Below are positions 43,594 through 51,976 of a stretch of 64,000 nt of DNA, one piece after another. The stretch's first letter is position 1; every line of letters begins with the position of its first letter. This stretch comes from a virus: positions 1 to 64,000 of the IMG/VR virus record IMGVR_UViG_3300037234_000551. One strand, given 5' to 3'. Below the pieces are notes generated by a model that saw nothing but the letters and a program-made list of their open reading frames with translations, had not been told where the DNA came from and did not search any database. A program made the translations under genes and the position numbers.

Positions 43594-43999
43594 ACGTGGT
43601 TTGGAGACTAAAGAAGGTTTGTTTAAGAAGTATGGATTGACCGGAAAATTTGATAGAAATACCATTGTAGATTATGTTTGCAGAACTGGCCTGAGACCTA
43701 GTTCCAGAGGAAGAATTAACACAATTATCAAATATCTAATTTACCAGAAACACATAAGGCCTGCAGACAATGGGAAGTTTACTGTTTGGTATAGAGATAA
43801 GGGAGAAAAACCTGCACCAGATGTAGAAGTTACAACTGTGGTGAAAGAGTGGAGTGTTCCAACAGAGGTGTTCCTTGAGAAAATTTATCCTCATCTAAAA
43901 GGCTCTAAACTTAATGTGAGTCTTGAGAGTACTCCACTAAATATTAGCTTCCTTGCAGAGTTGCAACAACTTCTTGGGAAGTATTTTGGAGGTACCTGA
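43559..43999 (+). CDS. Hypothetical wHTH-like protein, 146 aa
   Basis: ATG 43559 after AAAGGAGGGCAG, overlapping the radical-SAM gene by 35 nt. The stretch NTIVDYVCRTGLRPSSRGRINTIIKYLIYQKHI resembles a winged helix. Contiguous with the start of the ubiquitin-like cassette region. Confidence 0.6.
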   Translation: MVKRASPKSMHERGLETKEGLFKKYGLTGKFDRNTIVDYVCRTGLRPSSRGRINTIIKYLIYQKHIRPADNGKFTVWYRDKGEKPAPDVEVTTVVKEWSVPTEVFLEKIYPHLKGSKLNVSLESTPLNISFLAELQQLLGKYFGGT

Positions 44000-44305
44000 A
44001 TGGCGGATGATGTAATCAAGAGCGCAGTTGAGTTTCTTGAGAGAATCAAGGCTGAAGATGAGGTCACCATAAAGTTCAGAAAAAAGAACAATGAGGAAAG
44101 AATAATGAGGTGCACTCTCAACTTTGGTAAAATTCCGAAAGAAAAGCATCCAAAGGATGTGAACCTTGCAAAGATCCTCAAACTAATAGATAAGCACAAG
44201 ATTATTCATGTGTATGATCTTGATAAGAATGATTGGAGAAGTGTCCCTTTTGACAGGACTGAGTGGCTTAGGACTGCTGAGAAACAATATGCGGTAAGAA
44301 AGTAG
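44000..44305 (+). CDS. SH3-barrel-fold small protein (DUF2693-like)
   Basis: 101 residues. The pattern FRKKNNEERIMRCTL..GKIPKEKHP ... IIHVYDLDKNDWRSVPFDR fits small beta-barrel proteins found in phages and plasmids that act on template-like lysines and a WR signature. The biological role is not known to me. It starts directly at the previous stop. Confidence 0.6.
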   Translation: MADDVIKSAVEFLERIKAEDEVTIKFRKKNNEERIMRCTLNFGKIPKEKHPKDVNLAKILKLIDKHKIIHVYDLDKNDWRSVPFDRTEWLRTAEKQYAVRK

Positions 44306-44312
44306 AGGGATA

Positions 44313-44675
44313 ATGAGGATCCAGAAGAACTTCGTAATGGGTACGTTGGAGGTTGCACCTGAGGAAGGGAGGCTATGGTTAAAGACCCAAAGTTGTGATT
44401 TGAGAGTAAGCAAACTTTCATTCAAGAATGTTGAAGAATCATTTTCGATGATAGATATACAGGGCGGTCAAGCTGTTATGGTGCCTGAAGCTGAAGAATA
44501 TGATGAGACAATGTTAAACTTTGTTGGTAGTATCTACAGTTGTGTTCAGGCAGAGTCAGTAAATAGGGAGATGAGAGGCCAAGATAAACAAGAATTCCTG
44601 GACCACGTTCTTAAAGCTGTACAGAGTTGTGTGTCCACTTTTGAAAAAGGAAAGGGAAATGTCTATCCTAAATGA
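44313..44675 (+). CDS. Hypothetical protein, 120 aa
   Basis: ATG 44313. Beta-rich N-terminal half and a helical C-terminal half with two cysteines. Overlaps the next gene by 17 nt. Part of the cassette-leading gene group; not recognised. Confidence 0.6.
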   Translation: MRIQKNFVMGTLEVAPEEGRLWLKTQSCDLRVSKLSFKNVEESFSMIDIQGGQAVMVPEAEEYDETMLNFVGSIYSCVQAESVNREMRGQDKQEFLDHVLKAVQSCVSTFEKGKGNVYPK

Positions 44676-45024
44676 ACTTTTGGCGAAGGTTGCATCAGCT
44701 GAATTGGATGAGCAAGTCAAGCAGCTATGTGATGTGATTTTTGAAGAAGAAAAAGATAATATAAAACATATGGATGGTTTACCCACAGGCCCAAACATCT
44801 TTCTCTGTCTAGAAGTACCAGGTAGAAAACAAGGAGAAGTTGCCTTTGTTGCTCTTGAGAGAGAAGCGAAGGAACAGTATATAACAAGTATTTGGGTGAA
44901 AGGACCACCTTCCTCGGTGGACAAACCAGCTAGGAGAATTAAAGCAACCGAACTAAAGGAGGTAAAGGCTGAAAAAATTCTTCTACACTTTGCAGAAACT
45001 TATAAACATATGAAGGGAGATTAG
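44659..45024 (+). CDS. Hypothetical protein, 121 aa
   Basis: ATG 44659 after AAAGGAAAGGG; the longer frame from 44629 lies within the previous gene. Acidic/basic alpha-beta protein with two cysteines. Unknown. Confidence 0.6.
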   Translation: MSILNELLAKVASAELDEQVKQLCDVIFEEEKDNIKHMDGLPTGPNIFLCLEVPGRKQGEVAFVALEREAKEQYITSIWVKGPPSSVDKPARRIKATELKEVKAEKILLHFAETYKHMKGD

Positions 45025-45027
45025 GGT

Positions 45028-45465
45028 ATGGTATCCGAGAACTTGAGACGAGAAAATCTGGAAGGCAAAACAATTGTTGATTTAAACCAACTTTGCCGTG
45101 ACTACGATGTCAAAGGAGTTATCGGCCGTCCGAAGGGAGACATGGTTAATTACATGGTAGCCTTCAATGAGGGTCGTCCGGTTGAAGAGGTTATGACCGA
45201 GCAGGGTCAGGTACAACCACCGACTCCACCTCCAGATTCTGGAACTCCTGGAAGTGAACCTGAGGCAGCTGGCGGATCGCCCGAGGGTTGGCAGAATCTC
45301 AGTGAGGTTACTGAGGAGGGTGAGGAAGTTGGAGAAGCAACTCCAGAGACACCTCCAGAGGCACCCACACCAGAGACTCAAGCTGAGGCTGTACAGCCAG
45401 AGACAAGTGAGCCTGCTGAGGAGGAGTCGACTGAACCTGAGACCGTTCAGTCTCAATCTGTCTAG
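45028..45465 (+). CDS. HeH/SAP-like domain with long acidic Pro/Glu/Thr tail
   Basis: 145 residues. Residues about 10-45 (LEGKTIVDLNQLCRDYDVKG...KGDMVNYMVAF) look like a helix-extended-helix/SAP-type DNA-binding unit. The remainder is a disordered, Pro-, Glu- and Thr-rich acidic tail. The ubiquitin-like protein at 49680 has the same type of N-terminal domain, so both could be recruited to the same partner or DNA. Confidence 0.65.
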   Translation: MVSENLRRENLEGKTIVDLNQLCRDYDVKGVIGRPKGDMVNYMVAFNEGRPVEEVMTEQGQVQPPTPPPDSGTPGSEPEAAGGSPEGWQNLSEVTEEGEEVGEATPETPPEAPTPETQAEAVQPETSEPAEEESTEPETVQSQSV

Positions 45466-45482
45466 TCTCTGAGGAGTAGGCG

Positions 45483-47987
45483 ATGAAGCGTGAAAGAAGT
45501 GAGATAATCATAAGTGAAAAGTTTTCCAGTCTTTGTTTATCTGATTATGAAGTTGGTAAAGAAGATGAATCAACTCCTAAGATAAGACAAAGAATGTTAA
45601 ATACAACCGACTTAGTTAACCGTTTAATGACTAGAGTGGCTAATCGCCGGCCAGATGAAATTCTTCCTCAGAATTGTCGATTCATTCAACCTATAAGCAC
45701 TGGAGGGAGGGTCGTAGTTATTGAAGACCCTCCCTGCTCCAGAACAATTCGGTTGGACATGGATTTGGAGCACAATATTGAGAAGTTGAGGAAGACTGGA
45801 AAATTGAAACACTATGGTTATACTCAGAAATTGCTGAAGATGTATCGAGGACCTAGACCCTATAAACTTATACTAGGTTTTCCATATATTGTTTACATAA
45901 TGAGTCTTACCACACACTATGAGCTAAATGGCCTTAAGATTTTCTATCGACTGCACCCGATAACTAGTCCATCAGACTATCTGTTTACTCCAAACTTGTT
46001 GAATATTGATGGTAGTTATAATGTGTGCTTGGGAGAAGGTTCAGCTTATGGTAATAGCACTCCAGAAACCTGTACTAGAGCTCTCAATAGATTTTGGAAC
46101 AATAGTTTTAATACAGATTATCTTCATGCATATAAAAGCTATGAAGATGTTGGAGAAGTGTCCGATTTTCTAACCTGGCAATATTACACACATCGAGATC
46201 CGATGTTTGTGTTTAATGTGAAATGGAAAGCTCATAAAAGAACCCTTAAAGAGGAAATCAGTAGGATATCAGGTCATAGAAGACTGAAACCAAAAAGTTA
46301 CAATTTCTATAACCTTACTGAATTATTTACCGAACCCGTTATGACAGACGAGAGGAAAGTTTTTCTTGATCCATGTGAAAGTGTAATATTGGGTAATGAA
46401 GTACTTTCTATAGGTGATAAGATTGACATTGATGGTGAAGTATATTGGGTTAGCGGATTTAAAGGTATGATTGGCTATCCTGCACAAGCGGTTATGCTTA
46501 TAGATGATAATAATGAGTTGTCTGAAAAGCTGTTGACTGAGAAGTTGAGGGATGACTTAGCCAAGAAGTTGGTTAAAGTAAACATCATAAAGTCTCTCGA
46601 ATTAAAGAATGGAGTTACCATAAAACCTGGAGATGTTGTTGAGTTGAGTCAACCATTTAAAAGTTACCGTAAGGTAAATGAAATTAGAATTGCTCTAGAT
46701 GAAAGCACTGAGGTTAAACTTGGAACAGACTATTACTTTGCCGATGCTCTAGAATTAAAGATATTTGATCAGAAGGTAAGACTGTATGACATGGAGATGG
46801 AGATCGGTCGTGAGTATAATTTGATACATCGACAGATTGATATTCTTGTCTATATGGGACACTCTGTCGAACTTAAGGGAATTGATGTTACTAATGAAGG
46901 CATGTTGCACGTACACTTCAAAAATGATGAGTCTGGCTATGAAGTGAATGAATCCTACGAGACTCTTGAAACTAAGTATAAGTTAGTGGAAGAGGACACT
47001 TCTGTCCATTATCCTGTCTTTCGAATTGGACCTAAGATATTTACATCTAGTAACGGAGAGCATAGGATGATGAAGGGTACTGGCATTATTTATACTGGTC
47101 TCAATCATGAGTCGTCCCTAAGGTTTGGCTACAATAAAGATCTTGCTCTGGAGCACCTTTTGTCAAATGGAGAGTTCAATCTTCCAAGTTATGATGTTGA
47201 CCTAAACTTTAGGGTTGGGGATAAAGTGATTTTTGTAGATTGGGAGAACAGCCCTGAGGATATTACTGTAATAAGGGAGATAATAGGCATAAGTCGTGAT
47301 GAGAACGATATTCTCAAAATAACCGCACAAAGCAATGAAGGCGACATAAGGACTATGGATTATGCTGACCTATCTCGTGCTAGAGTGCATATTGGAAAGA
47401 TTAGAAAAATTGTAGAAGAGTATAACGGTCTAAGAGCGGGAACAAAGTTAAAGGCCAATGTTACGGGAATTAGTAAATTTCCCAAGAAAGATGTAAATCA
47501 AATCATTGGTTTTATAACTGATACTGGAACTGATGTTCCTCTTATGTTGTGTTCGAATCGTTGTACCCTTTGGGCACATGAGGATTATCTTTCCAAATTC
47601 TCATTTCTATCTCCATCCTCTCGGTTGTGGAGTCGAGTGCAAGTTGCATCACCACCAATTAGGTTTGCGTTACAAGTTGGAGATTTTAATTTATATTCAT
47701 ATTCTTCCAGATGGGCTCCATACATGATGTTCAAAGATCCCCATGGAGGGACAAGAAGATTTCCAACTACCCATATGTGCAAGTACATAACAAGTGGATC
47801 TATATATCCAGATGAGAGAATCACAAAGTGGGGTTTACTACAACCTCGTTTTACCCAACGACAAGTTGATAGGTTTGAACTTAAGTACGTTTTTCCTAAT
47901 ATGCACGGTGGTTACATAGAGGTTCCGGATAGAGCTGGTTTGAGAATGCAGGCAGATTGGAGGTGTGCATGTTCAACGTCTTCGTAG
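45483..47987 (+). CDS. Large protein with E2-like (PRTRC protein B-type) domain
   Basis: 834 residues. Residues about 127-215 contain the E2-like core: beta strands, then YLFTPNLLNIDGSYNVCLGEG with the Pro-Asn of the HPN-like motif (170-171) and a candidate active Cys at 182, then PETCTRALNRFWNNSF. This matches the prokaryotic E2-like proteins of PRTRC cassettes (protein B) as I know them. E2s accept the ubiquitin-like protein from the E1. The remaining 600 residues are beta-rich with repeated motifs such as GDKIDIDGE / GDKVIFVDWE, perhaps a target-binding part. Directly followed by the JAB, E1 and Ubl genes. Confidence 0.75.
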   Translation: MKRERSEIIISEKFSSLCLSDYEVGKEDESTPKIRQRMLNTTDLVNRLMTRVANRRPDEILPQNCRFIQPISTGGRVVVIEDPPCSRTIRLDMDLEHNIEKLRKTGKLKHYGYTQKLLKMYRGPRPYKLILGFPYIVYIMSLTTHYELNGLKIFYRLHPITSPSDYLFTPNLLNIDGSYNVCLGEGSAYGNSTPETCTRALNRFWNNSFNTDYLHAYKSYEDVGEVSDFLTWQYYTHRDPMFVFNVKWKAHKRTLKEEISRISGHRRLKPKSYNFYNLTELFTEPVMTDERKVFLDPCESVILGNEVLSIGDKIDIDGEVYWVSGFKGMIGYPAQAVMLIDDNNELSEKLLTEKLRDDLAKKLVKVNIIKSLELKNGVTIKPGDVVELSQPFKSYRKVNEIRIALDESTEVKLGTDYYFADALELKIFDQKVRLYDMEMEIGREYNLIHRQIDILVYMGHSVELKGIDVTNEGMLHVHFKNDESGYEVNESYETLETKYKLVEEDTSVHYPVFRIGPKIFTSSNGEHRMMKGTGIIYTGLNHESSLRFGYNKDLALEHLLSNGEFNLPSYDVDLNFRVGDKVIFVDWENSPEDITVIREIIGISRDENDILKITAQSNEGDIRTMDYADLSRARVHIGKIRKIVEEYNGLRAGTKLKANVTGISKFPKKDVNQIIGFITDTGTDVPLMLCSNRCTLWAHEDYLSKFSFLSPSSRLWSRVQVASPPIRFALQVGDFNLYSYSSRWAPYMMFKDPHGGTRRFPTTHMCKYITSGSIYPDERITKWGLLQPRFTQRQVDRFELKYVFPNMHGGYIEVPDRAGLRMQADWRCACSTSS

Positions 47988-48970
47988 CTGACGGAAATCA
48001 AGAAGTACCTGACGACGATGTCTTTTATGTAGTCGCAGGGAACGGCATTTTCATTAGAAAGAAATTGGGAATCTTGGATGCGCTAGTTCCGGCAACTAAA
48101 ATACCTCATTTGAATCATGTGGTTTCGTATGCAACGCTAGACTTGCCAAGAATCCCAAAAAATGATTTTGCCGAAATTGTTAGTTTCTTTAGAGAAGTTT
48201 ACGAGGAACATAAGGCTGAAGCAGTTGCTTTACTTCACTTCAATGAAGATAAAAAACATTATAAGATTCAAATACCTTTTCAAGAAGTTACTGGAGGTTC
48301 TGTTGACTATGAAAGAACTTTACCTTGGCAAGAACAGGGGTACATTCTTATGTGTACTATTCATAGTCATGCTGGATTTGGAGCTTTTCACTCCACTACA
48401 GATCACACAGATGAGAAGCACTTTGATGGTTTACACATAACTGTTGGAGATCTCAGCAAAGACCTTCACACTATTTCAACATCAGTTGTGGTAAATGGTA
48501 AGCGCTTTATAACTGATACCCACGAGTATGTTGAAGGAGTAGAGGATATTGAGTACACTAACTATACTCAACATATGTTTCGCCCTACTTTCAAAATGGT
48601 AAAGGGGGTGAAAGTTTACGAGAAAGAAGTTAAGAAGCAGAAAGGTTTTCATGTTGAGAGTGTTCCCTTTGAGCGTACGTGGATGGACTTTGTTGAAAGA
48701 AAATCTCCTACAGTTTATTATGTGGGATTACCACACGCTCAGCGAGGTAGGGTTCAATCCCCTGTCGATCCCAGCGAAATGCCCCACGGATCCTGGCTCC
48801 CACATTGGTACAGACGTCACGGAATCGTCATTAACCCCGACGAGTACGACCCTTTTGACGGTCTTGAACCGGATGAAGGTGGTGGTGGATTCTATACTGG
48901 GCAAGAAGTGTTCCACCAACAAGAACTCCCCCTAATTCCTGAAGATAAAGAGGAGTCTGGCGATGATTAA
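47969..48970 (+). CDS. JAB/JAMM-domain protease (PRTRC protein A-type)
   Basis: 333 residues from ATG 47969 (TTGGAGGTGTGC upstream). HSHAGFGAFHSTTD gives an exact JAMM zinc motif H-x-H-x7-S-x2-D (H132, H134, S142, D145); E84 in KAEAVALLH is the likely catalytic Glu. JAMM proteases cleave isopeptide bonds after ubiquitin-like proteins or trim their C-termini. The gene overlaps both E2-like and E1 genes by a few bases, so the four are one unit. Confidence 0.88.
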   Translation: MFNVFVADGNQEVPDDDVFYVVAGNGIFIRKKLGILDALVPATKIPHLNHVVSYATLDLPRIPKNDFAEIVSFFREVYEEHKAEAVALLHFNEDKKHYKIQIPFQEVTGGSVDYERTLPWQEQGYILMCTIHSHAGFGAFHSTTDHTDEKHFDGLHITVGDLSKDLHTISTSVVVNGKRFITDTHEYVEGVEDIEYTNYTQHMFRPTFKMVKGVKVYEKEVKKQKGFHVESVPFERTWMDFVERKSPTVYYVGLPHAQRGRVQSPVDPSEMPHGSWLPHWYRRHGIVINPDEYDPFDGLEPDEGGGGFYTGQEVFHQQELPLIPEDKEESGDD

Positions 48971-49667
48971 CCCCCCTTCTGAGTTATCCATCAAAGTCAT
49001 AGGTATAGGTGGAGTCGGTACAATCCTGGCAGATAAACTTTCCAGATTCCTGAATTATGGTAATGGAGTTGATACCAGGATTACTTTTGTAGATGGAGAT
49101 ACCTTTGAACCAAAGAACAGAGATAGGCAAGAATTTGCAATCGCTGGAGGCAAGAAGTCATTAGTAAAGGCCTCCGAGTTTCAAGAGAAGTATCACGAAT
49201 TAAATTACAGTGCATTTGATGAATATGTTAATCCCCGTAATGTAGGTACGTTTATCAAATCGGGAGACATAGTCTTCGTATGCGTAGATAATCATAAGAC
49301 GAGAAAAATAATCTCAGATTTTACCAAAACACTCAGTGACATTGTTGTAATATCAGGAGGGAATGAGTTCACTGATGGCAATGTTCAAATCTTTGTCAGA
49401 AGGGAGGGTAGAAGTTTAACCCCGTCATTGAGTGATTACCACCCGGAAATTGAACATCCAAAGGACAGGACACCGGGTGAAATGACTTGCGAGGAATTAG
49501 CACAATCAGAACCCCAGTTATTCTTCACAAACCTTGGAGTTGCAACGTTTATGTGCTTTGCATTCTACAATACTGTTGTGAAGAATAACCCCAGTTACTC
49601 TGAAGTATACTTCGATGTCCTATCAATGAAAGCAGATTCGAAATCCAGAAAACCCTTAGATTCTTAA
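48963..49667 (+). CDS. ThiF/E1-like ubiquitin-activating enzyme
   Basis: 234 residues. GIGGVG (14-19) binds ATP, FVDGD carries the Asp at the end of strand 2, KNRDRQ the Arg, and VCVDNHKTR is the conserved Cys-x-Asp-N segment. MTCEEL places a candidate catalytic Cys at 175, as in PRTRC ThiF proteins, which read C-x-x-x-x-x-x-x-P/Q-L/F. It should adenylate the C-terminal Gly of the Ubl encoded 12 nt downstream. Confidence 0.88.
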   Translation: MINPPSELSIKVIGIGGVGTILADKLSRFLNYGNGVDTRITFVDGDTFEPKNRDRQEFAIAGGKKSLVKASEFQEKYHELNYSAFDEYVNPRNVGTFIKSGDIVFVCVDNHKTRKIISDFTKTLSDIVVISGGNEFTDGNVQIFVRREGRSLTPSLSDYHPEIEHPKDRTPGEMTCEELAQSEPQLFFTNLGVATFMCFAFYNTVVKNNPSYSEVYFDVLSMKADSKSRKPLDS

Positions 49668-49679
49668 AGGAGATCGGAA

Positions 49680-50168
49680 ATGGCAAGAGGATTCACAAGA
49701 GAGCAACTGGATGAAAAGACGGTTAAGGAACTTCGTGGTGTAGCCAAGAATTTGGGTTGTGTTGGATATTCCAAGAAACCCAAGGCTACTGTTATCGAGC
49801 TCATCATAGAGAAACAGGGTGGTCCGGTAACGGCTGCTCCTTCGACTGCGAAAGCGAAGGCTGCTCCTGCAAAGAAAGATGATAAACTCTCTCAGGCCGA
49901 GTTCAGCTTGCAGAGTGTCCTTACCAAACCAAGTGCGAAGTTTGGTGACAAGACAACTACAACTATCCGAGTGTCTTGTGGGGCTGCTGCAGGTGACTTC
50001 AGTGTATGCGGCAAGACAGTTGGTGCCGTGTCTGAGTTTCTTCGGGAAGTCTTGAACATTGACCGAATGGCCCAAGGTGTTGTCAATGGAAAGACTGTTG
50101 ACGGCAGCTATTTGCTGAAAGATGGGGACAATCTAGAGTTCCTAAAGGCAGCAGGCCGGAAGGGATAG
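49680..50168 (+). CDS. Ubiquitin-like protein with N-terminal HeH/SAP-like domain
   Basis: 162 residues. Residues 1-47 form a helix-extended-helix-like unit (LDEKTVKELRGVAKNLGC). An Ala/Lys linker follows, then from about 88 a beta-grasp-like domain ending DGDNLEFLKAAGRKG. The mature C-terminal Gly is already exposed, and the -A-x-G-x-KG end resembles the PRTRC protein C (Ubl) tail. Two-domain fusion of a DNA-binding-like unit to a Ubl is unusual. GGAGATCGGAA precedes ATG 49680. Confidence 0.72.
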   Translation: MARGFTREQLDEKTVKELRGVAKNLGCVGYSKKPKATVIELIIEKQGGPVTAAPSTAKAKAAPAKKDDKLSQAEFSLQSVLTKPSAKFGDKTTTTIRVSCGAAAGDFSVCGKTVGAVSEFLREVLNIDRMAQGVVNGKTVDGSYLLKDGDNLEFLKAAGRKG

Positions 50169-50317
50169 AGTCAGAAGAAATAGAAAGTTGTCTCCATTGT
50201 GGTGGTGTGGGTTATAGACTCCACACCACTGCATGGGGGGCCAAGTATGAAAGATACTGTGTTTGCGTAGAACTTCTGGCCGAATGGAGAAAAGTTAGTG
50301 AATCTAGAACTTATTAA
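50168..50317 (+). CDS. Zinc-ribbon-like open frame without a standard start
   Basis: The frame just after the Ubl stop encodes a convincing little zinc protein, CLHCGGVGY ... YCVCVE, ending with TAA at 50317. It has no ATG, GTG or TTG before the first Cys; the only in-frame GTG is at 50207. It could be translated from an unusual start, by a frameshift from the Ubl gene, or be a remnant. Confidence 0.3.
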   Translation, partial: ESEEIESCLHCGGVGYRLHTTAWGAKYERYCVCVELLAEWRKVSESRTY

Positions 50318-50711
50318 GAAATACGATGATTATTACCTTGTTAGAAATGAACAAGGCGAGGAAATTAAGTTGTACATTCTTAAACAAGAAGAGCTCGACG
50401 AAATCAGGCGTAAAGGCAACCTTAAAGTTGCCGAGGGTCTAGATTCTAAGATGTTGATGCGCCTTTCATCAATGTTGGAAACCATTGATAAGGCAGAAAT
50501 TCTCATTGAGCATTATGAGGGGGCAGCAACACGACTAGTCGAGCACTTGAAGATGTGCTATGATGAAGTTGGACGACCAAATCTATTTCACCATCCTATA
50601 AAGAATCTTGACCCGGAACAATATGGTCGTGCTCAGACGTTTCGTAAAGAAACTAGAAATTTAATAGAAACAGTTCATGAGGTAATTGAACTTAAACGTG
50701 AGTCAAAATAG
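50298..50711 (+). CDS. Hypothetical protein, 137 aa
   Basis: GTG 50298 with ATGGAGAAAAG upstream. Alpha-helical, charged, no cysteine motif apart from one Cys. Last gene of the ubiquitin-like unit before a strong hairpin. Unknown. Confidence 0.65.
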   Translation: MNLELIKKYDDYYLVRNEQGEEIKLYILKQEELDEIRRKGNLKVAEGLDSKMLMRLSSMLETIDKAEILIEHYEGAATRLVEHLKMCYDEVGRPNLFHHPIKNLDPEQYGRAQTFRKETRNLIETVHEVIELKRESK

Positions 50712-50713
50712 CG

Positions 50714-50744
50714 GTGACCGGGATCATTTATTGATCTCGGTCAC
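50714..50744 (+). terminator. Strong intergenic hairpin (terminator)
   Basis: GTGACCGGGATCA / TGATCTCGGTCAC, 13 bp with one G-U, TTTAT loop, followed by TATTCTCT. The downstream T run is broken, so strong but not classical termination. It separates the E1/Ubl unit from the E1-like 2/RNA polymerase 2 unit. Confidence 0.7.
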
Positions 50745-50782
50745 TATTCTCTAATTGAAGAACAAACAATAAAGGATCGAGC

Positions 50783-51652
50783 GTGAAACAAAGAATCGCA
50801 ATCCTTGGAGTCGGATCTTTAGGTGGCTATCTAGCGGAAAGTTTAGCTAGTACTGATAGTCTAAAAGAATTAATTTTGATTGACAATGACATTGTACAAG
50901 AGAAAAATACTAGAAATTCGATTTACACAAAAAGAGACGTTGGAGATTTAAAAGTAAATGCCATGTATAATCTCTTGAAGTCTCTCAATGAAGATATTAT
51001 AATAGCAATATCCAGAGAGAAATTTATAGAAGGAGAAACCGAACTTCCCACCTGTGACTTAGTCATAGATTGTAGAGACTATGTCTATGATCGAGGCGAT
51101 GTAATAGATGTTCGAGCATCTATTTCTGGCCGATACCTTATTATCGACTGTCGAAAAAATGTAACATATCCTTTTAATTACGACGGCAGATATAACCTAC
51201 CTTTAAAGAAAACTGATCTTAAGAATGCTGCACTACAGCTTGCTATCCTAATTGATAGTAATAGTATTATTAATCAGTGGGTAGCTGAGCAGGAAATATA
51301 TGAGCTAAGTTTAGATCATCACGCAAGAGAGATTAGAAGAGATATTCAAGATAGAAGAAAAGACACAGATTTAGTTTATGAACCTGACGTAGATGATGCT
51401 AGACTACTAAAACTAGAACAGAGTTTTCGGCCAATTATGGAGGTAAATCAAAAGAAGGATGTTAAAGTTTGCTTGGGTGAGAAGGAGAGGCATGTTGGTT
51501 GTAAGATTGTTCCTAGAGGCCAATTGAACACCCCTCAGGCTGTAGTCTCCAGTTTAAAATCGGTAATGAATCTCTATCCGTTTGAAAGGAGTTTCATAAT
51601 TCGAGTTGAGGGAGATCATATTCAGTTATTATTTGTTACGGGCGGTGCGTGA
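50783..51652 (+). CDS. Second ThiF/E1-like protein
   Basis: 289 residues from GTG 50783 (GGATCGAGC upstream). GVGSLGG (9-15), LIDND (32-36) and KNTRNSIY (Arg 44) give the E1/ThiF adenylation fold. The catalytic-Cys position is uncertain: CDLVIDCRDY has cysteines but no TCEE-like motif. The C-terminal third (about 190-289) is a separate domain. It heads the operon of RNA polymerase 2 and is followed by an E2-like gene. Confidence 0.8.
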   Translation: MKQRIAILGVGSLGGYLAESLASTDSLKELILIDNDIVQEKNTRNSIYTKRDVGDLKVNAMYNLLKSLNEDIIIAISREKFIEGETELPTCDLVIDCRDYVYDRGDVIDVRASISGRYLIIDCRKNVTYPFNYDGRYNLPLKKTDLKNAALQLAILIDSNSIINQWVAEQEIYELSLDHHAREIRRDIQDRRKDTDLVYEPDVDDARLLKLEQSFRPIMEVNQKKDVKVCLGEKERHVGCKIVPRGQLNTPQAVVSSLKSVMNLYPFERSFIIRVEGDHIQLLFVTGGA

Positions 51653-51975
51653 TGAGAATATTAAATTTCAATACGCGCCTTTTCCCCCTAAGATTTTTTT
51701 ATAAAGGAGACACGTTTCCCATTTCTAAGATAAATAAAGAGTATATGATAACTAACTATAAAATATATCTTGTAGATGGTCGTATTGACAAGGTAATTAT
51801 TGACTCTAAGCATCCGAATGCTCATCCTGATACAGGGGAGTTCTGCTTAGATGAGCAAATCAAGAAACAAGAGTATAATAATAATCTAAGAAAATTTATT
51901 GAAATGGTAATGTGTAATTTTTATCTTGACGACTGCTACTTCAAACCATGGCTAGACTTCAGTTGGGAGGAGTAA
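51649..51975 (+). CDS. Compact E2-like protein
   Basis: 108 residues; GTG 51649 overlaps the E1-like stop (ATG 51652 alternative). It carries KHPNAHPDTGEFCLDEQ: HPN at 55-57 and Cys 66 nine residues after the Asn, close to the HPN-x8-C arrangement of ubiquitin-conjugating E2s. Strands before and a helix with DDCY after it also fit a minimal UBC fold. No family assignment is certain. Located directly before RNA polymerase 2 beta' (1-nt gap). Confidence 0.65.
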   Translation: MMRILNFNTRLFPLRFFYKGDTFPISKINKEYMITNYKIYLVDGRIDKVIIDSKHPNAHPDTGEFCLDEQIKKQEYNNNLRKFIEMVMCNFYLDDCYFKPWLDFSWEE

Positions 51976-51976
51976 T

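Noticed and set aside
48162-48440. Overlapping + strand ORF inside the JAB gene (also 48651-48935 and 47533-47727)
   Set aside because: They lie fully inside strongly supported genes and lack ribosome sites.
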